DNA of 64,000 nucleotides from Cristatella mucedo (Eukaryota; Bryozoa; Phylactolaemata; Cristatellidae): NCBI GenBank assembly GCA_009760855.2, contig WPIO01000133.1, positions 558,501 to 622,500 of the forward strand, read 5' to 3'. Shown piece by piece: positions 55,555 to 64,000 of this stretch (position 1 is its first letter; each line of letters starts with the position of its first letter). The notes under the pieces were generated by a model. It saw only the letters and a program-made list of their open reading frames with translations, ran no database searches and was not told where the DNA came from. The position numbers and the translations under genes were made by a program.

Positions 55555-55815
55555 GTAATGTGTCTCCGTCTATAACCCCACAAAGTCATAAAGACCATGT
55601 GGGTGTTACGCAGGAGAGTTTTGTATAGCGCCCTCACAGCCTACGCGGCTTTCGGTACGCATCCGGTAGCCAACAGACTTCGTCTCACGCAACAAAGAGA
55701 AAGTGGGAAGCATAGCAGAGTCAGGAGAGCAGTTGAGATAGTGAGTAGCATGGAAGTAGCATCTCAGGACCGCTGAAAAGGATTACCCCATAGTCGGCAG
55801 TATGAGATTAGTTGT
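55555..55815 (-). mobile_element. LINE B C-terminal fragment
   Basis: CCACAAAGTCATAAAGACCA, CACAGCCTACGCGGCTTTCG and GGTAGCCAACAGACTTCG on the plus strand are the inverted family 3' end. Confidence 0.8.
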
Positions 55816-55970
55816 CTTCGCATGTCACCACTAACCGTGTTAGTCTTGCTGTTTATTGAGCATGCTACCACTAACCATTCGATCGTTCTTCCTTTGCAGC
55901 AAATATAAAGTGCCTAGAAAGAGATTGAGTTCTCTGAGGGCATCAATCTCAAATACATTATTGTTATGCT
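55816..55970 (+). mobile_element. LINE A 3' tail
   Basis: GCATGCTACCACTAACCATT, CAGCAAATATAAAGTGCC and a partial stem-loop are present. Confidence 0.75.
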
Positions 55971-56053
55971 CGATGATCGCTGTGTCTCTTTGCCCGGGAG
56001 CTAAAGGAAGCGTACCGTTTCCATGTTGAAGTCGCAAAGCGGCAAAGCTCTCT

Positions 56054-56189
<136 letters not shown>

Positions 56190-56400
56190 CGGCATATGCC
56201 TATTATCGCTCTGCACGGCCCGTAATTTTTCGGACCATCACAAACGCACTCCCCAGGTCTGCACTTCCCAATATCCGTCTCAGCATTCCAATCGTCACAA
56301 AAGCCGCGCGTTACCACTTCAAAATTTAGACATCGGCCGCTTGCTCGTCGAATAGCAAACACTAACACTAATAGAGTAGCTATAAAATTTAGAAGTAACC
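56190..56400 (-). CDS. Possible exon of a cysteine-rich secreted peptide
   Basis: In the minus frame a hydrophobic stretch (LLNFIATLLVLVFAIRRASG) reads as a signal peptide and is followed by a compact Cys-rich segment: RCLNFEVVTRGFCDDW, then GKCRPGECVCDG, GPC and GIC, seven cysteines in about 50 residues. This resembles small secreted disulfide-rich peptides (defensin, protease-inhibitor or toxin-like); the exact family is not recognised. The open frame then runs into the CT microsatellite, so the exon must end at a donor before about 56190, for example the GT in GGGCCGTGCAG. The start is uncertain; an ATG lies further upstream at 56539 but the stretch between is not convincing. Partial gene, moderate support. 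Confidence 0.4.
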
Positions 56401-56447
56401 GAACAAAAGGCAAAGACGCCAACACAAATGGCCTCCGTAAAACCCCG

Positions 56448-56860
56448 GCGGGAGTGAGCGATAGAGGGAGGAGAGGAAGTGGACGTCGATATGTGAAGGA
56501 AATTCTTTCAAGAAAAAGAAAAGTTGATAACATCTTCAATCATTAAAACTCGACGAAGGAGTGCAATGTTTAAACCAAAATCCCATAGTTGAAACGTGCA
56601 GACACTGATTCTCTGGCGCCGGAGTTACTGGTCGCGGAAGACAACGCTGTGCCATTTTGCAGCGTGACGGAAGCCTCCCAGTGACCTCAGCGGCAGTGAG
56701 CGGTAGAAGAGAGGAAGAGGACGTCGACATGTGAAGGAAACGTTCGCCATGTTTAAAAAAACCCATAATTGAAGCGCGCCTGCACTGGATCTCCGACACC
56801 GGCTCCGGAATTACAGGTCACGAAAGACAACGCTACGCCATCTTGCCGCGTGGCGGAAGA
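56448..56860. repeat. Tandem duplication, unit of about 240 bp
   Basis: Landmarks GTGAGCGATAGAGGGAGG, GACGTCGATATGTGAAGGAA, CACTGATTCTCTGGCGCC and GGTCGCGGAAGACAACGCT in 56448-56672 recur in order, with changes, in 56693-56860. Confidence 0.75.
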
Positions 56861-57479
56861 GCGGACTTTCTCGTTTTAATTCGTAGGGATAACGGCAAGC
56901 CGTGTAAATTTTACCTCGGCTTACGGTAAACTTCGCGTTAACTTCGATCGCCGTCCGTGCTTTTGTGAGTGTTTTCGTCTTTCTAAATAGCAAACGTTTT
57001 TCCATAACACTCTTACCAAACAGTGCTCGGCAAAGTTATATTTCCAGCTGGCATCCAGGCGTCAATTCTAACAGGTAACCCTCGCCTGCGAATTCCTGCA
57101 GTCTGCGACTGGCAGGAGCGCTGCGCTCTGATTGGCCAGTGTTTTGGCTCGCGCCAGCTGCGCTCTTATTCGCTAGCCAGGGTTGGGGTGGCCATCAGCC
57201 TAGTACCGCGCGTTACGACAACGGTTAGACTGCTGCACTGCCATTGGTGGTGGTGCACAAGTCTCACTTAGCGATCGCTACAATTACCTTTTATGCAGCT
57301 CAGCAGCGTTACGCTGAAGTAAAACCAGCAATGCTGACCAACGGTACCGCAGCGTCGTTGTGACCAATCAAAGCAGAGCCGCGTACGTATCGCTGGCGAA
57401 AAAACCACTCGTGCGCCAAAGCCAGCCCCTAGATGGGCGTGCACCACGAAAGAAACCACTGCGACCTCTGGTTGGCAGG
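56861..57479. other. No recognisable gene
   Basis: CCAAT-type ATTGG/CCAAT motifs recur at 57131, 57244 and 57364, which could belong to the promoter of the adjoining CpG-rich segment. Confidence 0.4.
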
Positions 57480-58740
57480 CGCTAGGCAGCGGTGGCTAGC
57501 CCGCGCGGCGGCGGTGGCGGCGGCGGCGGCTTGCTCGCTCGCTTCTCTCTCTCTCTCTCTCTCTCTCACGCCTCGGCCGACGACCCAGTGGCGACCCACC
57601 GACGCGCGTCGCGTTCATCTCTGCGGCGACGTTTAGCGAACGGCCTCCTGGCGGACCGCGCCTCTGTCCGGTAAGCGCGGAATGCCCCGGAACGCTGAGC
57701 GCACCCGACTCCTCGTAAGCCGCGTAACTCCTCGTAAGTCGCGCGTCGGGGCCGAGGGTGCGCGCCGCCGCCATTGGCGACCGACCGCCCGCGGCCGACC
57801 CGCCGAGGACTCGTTAGGCAGGCCTCTGCCCCACGGGTCGTCGCTGCCTCGCGCTCGCGGCGAAATGCTGGCCGCTGTCCGGCAACCGGAGCGGCTAACG
57901 CAGCCGCTCGCTTCGCGGCGCAGCCGCCGCAGCCTGCCGCGACCGCCAGTCGGCCCCCCCCCCCAATTCCGCCCCAACTAGCGGGGCACTTCTCCAATCG
58001 CGGTGCCGCAGCGGGGGTGGGGCCCCTACTGGCGAAATTAGTCGTCGCCGGCGCTGCGGCCGCGCCGCGCTGTTGGGACCACTTCGTCCGGTCGTCCGTT
58101 GGCAAGGGCGCGCGTGCGCGCATTGGCCCTGGGTGCTTCTCAGTGCGCAAGCTCGGGAAGTCCGTCGCCTCCTCATTGGCTGGCCCCGCGCTCCGCCGCC
58201 ACGCCAGCGCGACGGTTCGTCGGCTCGACCGCCGCCGCTTAAGTCGGCGGCTGGCAAAACGCAGCGTCTCGCGCGACGCAGCGACGCAGCCGGGGTCGGT
58301 AGGTCGCTGCCGCGCGCGAGCGCTCTACCCGAAAAAGCGAGAGAAACGCGGCCAGCGCACGTCGCAGCGAGCGCCGTGAGAAGTCCTGCCTCCGCGCCCG
58401 CCCACTCCTCAATTCCTCTCCCACTCCCCCCCTCAGGACGCCCGCTGAAGCGAGCTCATTGCTAACCCGACTGGCACTACAGTTCGTTGGGCTCGCGGTG
58501 TCTTGCGCACACTCGCACGCAGTCGCGCAGCGAGGTCAGAGTCGCGAGGTCAGAGTCGCGAGCGAGGTCAGCGTGCGTGCAGAGCGAGCGAGTGCAGAGC
58601 GGGTCGCTCTGCGAGTGCCCAGCGCGTTCGCGGAGCGACCTTGCCTCATGCGGCCGCGGCTGCTGCCGCCGCCTCGCGGCCGAGGCTCGGCCACACAGCC
58701 CCTTCCCTTTGGCTACAGAGGGCTGGGGGATTCATGCCAG
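57480..58740. promoter_or_regulatory. CpG-island-like GC-rich segment
   Basis: GC content and CpG density are far above the rest of the window, with CCAATs/ATTGG at 57773, 58122 and 58174, a CT initiator-like run at 57544-57568 and frequent GGTAAGC-like donors (57669). Long frames are open on both strands, as expected for any GC-rich DNA, and none has domain motifs. It probably holds a promoter and 5' UTR exon for a gene beyond the window; direction is not certain. Confidence 0.5.
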
Positions 58741-59454
58741 CGATTAAATTAAAAGTACACGGCGGCCGTGTACTGAAGCTAATAGTGAGCCGTGTGGGTC
58801 ACGGAGAATGCTTCCTTTGTCCAACCCCGCCAGTCCAACGGCCCAGCGACGCTTATCGGGTGGGTGCGGGTGAGGCATACAGCGCTGCTGTGCTTGGTTA
58901 AAACGTGCAGGTTCGTGGCGTTCGTTAAAGAGGACCTATCCCAATTGTAATTTTTTTTAATTTGCTTAGATGAGCCCAAAAGGCTTTTACAGCGGCAGGC
59001 CTTTGTTGTTCGCACCCGCAGGAGGGGGGGTCGTCATCTAAGGGGCTGTTAATTTCTTTAAAGCAGAGATGCTACCTCAGATTTGCCAGCGATGTCATTC
59101 TTCTTAGCTCCGAAGAGTCCCGGAGCTCCACGCACTCCGCATTCGGACTTTCGCCGTGCGACTTTCGAAAAAGAGCGTCGCGAGAGCTCCGAGTCACGTG
59201 CCTTCGGCTGCGAGCCAGAGCCTGGCTTTCCTAAAATGGGGTCGTTCGTCAACTCCTTGTGGCAAAATCCAATGACTCTATGCCAAGCTCCGCCTCCACA
59301 GCTGGAGTTATATATTATCGGAGTGTTTGGGTGCTGTACGAGAAGGCGAGGGGTGAAGTGAAGTGGACGTCCAAAGACAGCAGCAGTGCCAGTGCCTGCA
59401 GTAAATACCCAGTGAGCCACTCAGGATGAGCGAGGCCACTTCTTCCCTATATAT
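58741..59454. other. No recognisable gene
   Basis: A phrase at 58795-58940 containing GAATGCTTCCTTTGTCCAAC and a T/A-rich run, then GCCTTTGTTGTTCGCACCCG, has no assigned family. Confidence 0.35.
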
Positions 59455-59695
59455 ACTCCTGCGATTCATTCCTTATGCACTCATGCATGCTGACACTGTT
59501 GCATGCTGCCACTAACCCCACTTGCATGCTGACCCTGTGCATGTCACCCCTAACCATGTTATTCATGTTGTTTTATCAAGCATGGTACCACTCACCATTC
59601 GATCTTGTTTCCTTTGCAGCAAATGTAAAATGCCTAGGAGATTGAGCTATCTGAGGGCGCTTTATCAAGTGCATTACTATTATTATATATTCCTT
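59455..59695 (+). mobile_element. LINE A 3' tail
   Basis: GCATGCTGACACTGTTGCAT, GCATGTCACCCCTAACCATG, then a shortened stem-loop and an ATT tail. Confidence 0.8.
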
Positions 59696-59850
59696 CTTCA
59701 CTATAGACAGATCGGCCGTCATTGCCGTGAGCCCTCGAGAGTTGATTGGTCGCAAGGTCGATCCGATTTTCAACGAATCATTAGACCAGAGCTGTCAGCG
59801 GTCGTGGCTTTGAATGGGCGCCATGTAAGAAATGAGAAGTGGTTCTGCTG

Positions 59851-59987
59851 CTCGCTATTCGCTCTTCACGACCGAGGTCGTTGGTTGAAATCTTGCAGTG
59901 AGCGATCCTTTATTGCCAACTACAAGCGGTGACGATAGCGAAAGGCTCTTCTGCCGCTATACAAATGAGGCTTTTAATTCAGGTAGT
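59851..59987 (+). mobile_element. tRNA-derived SINE, partial
   Basis: Head remnant TTCACGACCGAGGTCGTTGG, degraded box B (GGTTGAAATCT), body GAGCGATCCTTTATTGCC and AAGGCTCTTCTGCCGC. Confidence 0.75.
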
Positions 59988-59989
59988 AT

Positions 59990-60025
59990 ATATACATTAT
60001 ATATCATATACACATATAACATATA

Positions 60026-60066
<41 letters not shown>
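59990..60066. repeat. (AT)n microsatellite
   Basis: Interrupted then pure AT dinucleotide. Confidence 0.9.
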
Positions 60067-60067
<1 letters not shown>

Positions 60068-60104
60068 GAACTGCCTACCTGAGCAATAATGTGCTTACAT
60101 TTGA

Positions 60105-60429
60105 TGCAGCTAGGCTAGGCTGTCTTCGTAAGTCACCCTTTGGGGCCGAGCGTTCGCACCGCCACCATTGGCGACCGGCCGCCTGCGGCCGACCCGCCGA
60201 GGACTCATTAGGCAGGCCTCTGCCCCACGGGTCGTCGCTGCCACATGCTCTCGGCGGCGCAATGCTGGCCGCTGCCCGGCAACCGGAGCGGCTAACGCAG
60301 CCACTCGCTTCGCGGCGGCTGCGCCGCCGCGAAGCCTGCCGCGACCGCCAGTCGCCCCCCCCCCCCAACTCCGGCACTTCTCCAATTGCGGTGCCGCAGC
60401 TGGGGTGCAGCTAGGCTAGGCTGTCTTCG
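60105..60429. repeat. Dispersed copy of CpG-island sequence with 24-bp flanking direct repeats
   Basis: Bases 60129-60405 match 57733-58018 (for example CCGCCGAGGACTC, GGCAGGCCTCTGCCCC, GCGGCTAACGCAGCC). The 24-bp direct repeat beginning TGCAGCTAGGCTAGGCTG stands at 60105-60128 and 60406-60429. Confidence 0.85.
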
Positions 60430-61199
60430 ACTGTGCAGCAAATGCACTCTACACCATTCCCCACCGACCCCGGCACTGGCTCATTATCAAGCGGCATCGA
60501 CTGAAAGATTCTGTCGCTCACTTCTAGGTCCCTTCTTTCGTTAGCTCGCTCATGCTGATCTAAAATACTACTGCCGCCAGGCCTCTTGTCGCATCACCGG
60601 CTTGTGGGCTTCCGGTAGCTTAGCTAGGTTTAGTTTTTTGCCTCCTCCGACCGGCATCAAATGCTTTGAACCCTCTGTTCATGTGCTCCAAAAGATTGCG
60701 ACTCGCGGCCATTCGGCGACTAACAGCACTGTTCGCCCAACATGAAATTTAGTAGGTCACCAAAAATCCACCCATTTATCCCCAATTATTACAAGAATTG
60801 TTTCCGATATATTGACAGTAATAGATAGCACAATGAAGGGACCTAAAAGTGAGTGACGGAGCCACATGGCCCCTACGGTGGTTGATGGAGAGCCAGTGCA
60901 GCTCGGTGAGAAGTGGTGTGACGTGGTAGTTGCTTCGTTTAAGACAGACGAGTCCGGCTGCACGGTCAAATGCAAAAATGTTGTCATTAATTAGTATTAT
61001 AGCTAATATCTACTCCAGGCTGTCGAAGGAGCAGAAAAGTGCCGGTGTTAATGCTCCTCGTGCTACTTCGTGATGCAGCGACACGGTCACTTGAGTTCGT
61101 AGGCTGCACGGCTCGACCTAGTGAATTCTGCTCCACAAAAAAAAAAGATTTTAATGGGTGGTGAGCAGGCAGTGTGATCGTATCTATGACGGGTATGCG
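60430..61199. other. Unassigned with LINE A fragments
   Basis: Short LINE A matches occur at 60505-60545 (+) and 60830-60965 (-, GGGACCTAAAAGTGAGTGAC). No gene. Confidence 0.5.
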
Positions 61200-61510
61200 A
61201 TGTGCACATCCGTCTGTAACTCTGCATATGGCCACAAAGCTTCGGCAGGCAGGCGTTCCGCTGAGACGTTGTCCGTCGCCCACTCGAACTTTGTACGTTA
61301 GCAGACAGACTCCACCTCATTCTACCAAAGCAAGTGTGGAACTAGCTGTTTGAAATGGCTGCAGAGGAGGTGCAGCCGTCGGCAGCAGGAGAGACGATAT
61401 TGTCTTTGAACAAGAACTGTGGAAGAGTGCTCGGCCATCCAGGACCCCTAGAGCAAACGCACTGTCCTGGGTAGATCTGAGGGCGTATTTCAGCTGAAAC
61501 TGGTGCAGAC
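61200..61510 (-). mobile_element. LINE B C-terminal fragment, diverged
   Basis: The minus frame at 61317-61562 retains RALFHSSCSKT in the position of the LWNSLPHFL segment; plus-strand CCGTCTGTAACTC marks the 3' end. Confidence 0.55.
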
Positions 61511-62644
61511 GTTCCACTAGGTAGGAACGAGCCAAGCATTGGGTGGGAATTAGTGGGTTCAAGTGACAGTTTTGCTTGTTAATCTGCTAATCACCGTGAG
61601 CCATCGGAGTCGTTCTTCATCAGTGGAGGCTGAGACTCATTCTGTTGGATTTAGAAGCTAGCCAGCCGGCGGTATTCAGCATTAACTGTAGAAGCCTCCT
61701 GGTGAATTTCTGAGCTACCGAGTACTTCAGTCTTGGGCTGACGAGCTCAACTGACGACTGGCTGATGTGATGGTGCCTCTCGTATCAGTGCTTCTGTCGA
61801 CGGCTTAGTCGAAGGGTTCGATCGCTCGCGTTCGGGCGAAATGCTGGAGGCAACTCGCCTAACTCGGCCACGAGCCTCGAGCAGCTTCAGCTGCAGTCAG
61901 AGCTTCGATGGGTTCCCACGAGTGTGACAGTCAGACTAGCTCATTCGCTTGAGACATCGCCGCCAAGATCATATCGCAATGCCCACCATTCGGGACTCTC
62001 GGCCTGCGCCCTTGATCGGATGCAATTCGTGTAAAACTCAGTCAAACCAGCACTTCCGGTCTGTCGTCGATGCTGTTGCTGCCACAGCTTCTCCCCGAGC
62101 GGCACTAGCTCCCTACCAAGCGTCGACTCAGACTTCCAAGATACTCAGTCTGGGGCTTCACAAGCTTGCACCGGCCTTGACCTATCCTCCGAAATCATTG
62201 CTGCTCTTCCTCCCGTCACGTGTGCTCTCGGGCACAGCTTGCTCCTCAGTATCGGGTCAACTCACCGTCCCTCACGTTATATTGAAGTCTTTTTGGCCAT
62301 GCGACCGTCAGCTGATATTCAGCACCGAAAGTCTGGAACTCGTGTGTCTGGCAATAGTGGCTAGCTGTAATTACATCTTTTTTTAAGTTTTAGCAGAAGA
62401 CGCATTTCGTCAGCTTTTGTTTTGCCCCAGCGAACTTGCCATTTTTTGGTTCCGTTTCGCTTTGGGTGCTTAGCTGTGCATGCCTGAGTGCATGTACTTT
62501 ACCATGCTGCCGAGCAACCTGTGGCTATGAGAGTCCTCGTGTTTGCTTTAGCATGCTTGATTGCTTTAGCCTGTTTGCTTTAGCCAGTGTAAGCAGGGCG
62601 CTTGCTTGCTTTTGCCTGCTTGATGACTAACCCTTGGCTATTGT
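61511..62644. other. No supported gene
   Basis: A 145-codon plus frame at 61949-62386 has no motif. Confidence 0.4.
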
Positions 62645-62720
62645 ACCTCTAGCGGAGAATCATGAAGTGCCTGGATAGAGATCAAGTTCTCTTAGAGTGC
62701 TGTACAGATGACCTTCTCCT
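62645..62720 (+). mobile_element. LINE A 3' tail remnant
   Basis: AAGTGCCTGGATAGAGATCA and GTTCTCTTAGAGTGCTGT keep the stem-loop outline. Confidence 0.65.
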
Positions 62721-62754
62721 GTTGCTATCATTGTTAGTCGTCGTCGCCGTCGTC

Positions 62755-62875
62755 GTCGTAGTAGTGGTAGTAGTGGTAGTAGTGGTAGTAGTGGTAGTAG
62801 TGGTAGTAGTGGTAGTAGTGGTAGTAGTGGTAGTAGTGGTAGTAGTGGTAGTAGTGGTAGTAGTGGTAGTAGTGC
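62755..62875. repeat. 9-bp minisatellite (GTAGTAGTG)n
   Basis: Thirteen or so near-perfect copies, followed by GTA triplet variants to about 62965. Val-only and Leu/Pro frames through it are not genes. Confidence 0.95.
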
Positions 62876-62965
62876 CATAGGTAGTAGTAGTTACTGTTGC
62901 AGTATTAGTAGTAGTAGTAGTAGCAGGGGTGGTAGTCGTAATAGTAGCAATTGTTGTTGTTGTCG

Positions 62966-63309
62966 TAGTAGCACTAATGTTAATGCTGTTTTTCTTTGGC
63001 ATCGAGCATGCTCGTGTCTGCACAGAGTTTTGCATTAGAGCTGTGTATTAGAGCTCGCATTCCCGAGTGATTAATGAGCCGCTAATTGGCAGCACTCCTA
63101 ATAACAACCGGGTGCCAAGATCGGCCCATAGCAACTTGCCTTGGATCTCGCTTTGGCCCACGTTCCAGCTCCATCTCGTTGGGCCAAATATTTTAGACTC
63201 TCTAGAGGCTGCCATCTTCACAAACGACAAAAGACTGCCGAGTAATGAGCACGTGTAGAGTTTCGGTGAAGGCACATTCAGCCCCCCTCCTCCCCCTCCT
63301 TTGTTCTGC
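62966..63309. other. No recognisable gene
   Basis: No motif or repeat match. Confidence 0.4.
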
Positions 63310-63321
63310 CGGCGAAGCATG

Positions 63322-63392
<71 letters not shown>

Positions 63393-63393
63393 T

Positions 63394-63461
<68 letters not shown>

Positions 63462-63462
63462 A
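63310..63462. repeat. (AT)n-(GT)n-(AT)n compound microsatellite
   Basis: AT dinucleotide with a GT block at 63417-63440. Confidence 0.95.
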
Positions 63463-64000
63463 TTAATTTGTATTTGTATAACACTCCAAGAGAACTTAAT
63501 TAAACCTAGCTTAACTTAACTCTATTCGGGTTCTTCACATATGCCTCGGGGCGCCACCCTGGGGGGGGGCAGGAGGGCTGTTACACTGCAACCTCTGCTT
63601 CTGATGTGGCCTGCTGGTCTTTGATGCCCCCTTGCCCACCCGAGCTGCTGAAAAATCCTTGCCAGCTTCTGCAGAACGAGCAGGGACGGCACTTGCCCTG
63701 CTGACCTTCCTCGAGTCATGTTTTCCACTTGTGTCAGCCAGCACTGCTACTGGCACTCGGCTAAGGCCACCGGCTAAGGGCACTCTGCCTGCAGGCACCT
63801 ACCTACAGGTAGGTATGTAGGTATCTGCCAATGCATGCCTGCCAAAAAGTGCAGCCTTTGCTAGCACACCAGGCTAGCCGGAGCCGTGCTTGACAAGAAA
63901 GCATCCCTTCCAAATCATCTCTGTGCAGCCGGATGCCCGGGGCAATGGCTGCTGCTGGGGGGGGGTCAGTGCAGTCGGTCGCTAGTCGAAATCCGACCGG
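63463..64000. other. No recognisable gene
   Basis: Direct-repeat phrases (CCTACCTACAGGTAGG near 63802, self-complementary) and G runs; no coding support. Confidence 0.4.

Noticed and set aside
57566-58752. Several open frames of 100-200 codons on both strands
   Set aside because: GC-rich DNA lacks stop codons by chance; frames overlap in all phases and show no domain motifs.
62660-62880. Val-rich and Leu/Pro-rich frames
   Set aside because: Products of the 9-bp minisatellite.

Overview
The window looks like nuclear DNA of an invertebrate metazoan. It has tau/MAP-type microtubule-binding repeats, an intact tRNA-Gly gene with a Pol III terminator, tRNA-derived SINEs, two families of non-LTR retrotransposon, very long CT, CA and AT microsatellites, and a CpG-island-like segment. 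Nothing seen fixes the phylum. Host gene content is sparse: a 5'-partial tau-like exon (2-520), a small secreted protein with a HicA-like domain (23237-23575, minus), a possible cysteine-rich secreted-peptide exon (56100-56400, minus), two inverted copies of a repeat-associated zinc-finger-like domain (28826-29182 and 29874-30161), and tRNA-Gly(GCC).

Most of the rest is interspersed repeat. LINE A (CR1/L2-like) ends in a conserved 3' stem-loop followed by (ATT)n. LINE B is a second non-LTR family. A tRNA-derived SINE recurs about eight times. Family D is an unassigned GC-rich repeat of about 470 bp with four copies, two of them split by later LINE A and SINE insertions. LINE A has also inserted into LINE B (30172-31990), so LINE A was still active after family D and LINE B had spread.

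The outstanding region is 45.4-55.0 kb. This is an AT-rich, gene-dense block of about 9.6 kb that is unlike its surroundings and reads as an endogenous Polinton/adintovirus-like DNA virus. It encodes a protein-primed family B DNA polymerase with an N-terminal OTU-like/zinc region, an HNH-type motif, exonuclease motifs and polymerase motifs A, B and C. It also carries a retrovirus-type integrase of the Polinton kind, a YqaJ-type recombination nuclease (5' truncated), a fibre-like protein with repeated NL..PV..D motifs, a zinc-knuckle protein, a two-TM protein, an acidic Ser/Glu protein, and a tandem array of five or six small paralogous genes of unknown function. Genes lie on both strands, overlap or abut, and most have a TATATAG-like box just before the ATG. 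A 12-bp stem-loop separates one convergent gene pair, a 115-bp imperfect palindrome marks the right edge, and a hairpin plus a 19-bp tandem duplication marks the left edge. No capsid, ATPase or protease gene was recognised. Several genes carry single-base length changes in A/T runs plus a few nonsense codons, so the copy is either decaying or partly mis-sequenced.

The right-hand 8 kb holds a GC-rich CpG-island-like block (57480-58740). Part of it has a second copy at 60129-60405 flanked by 24-bp direct repeats. Minisatellites and AT/GT tracts follow to the window end.
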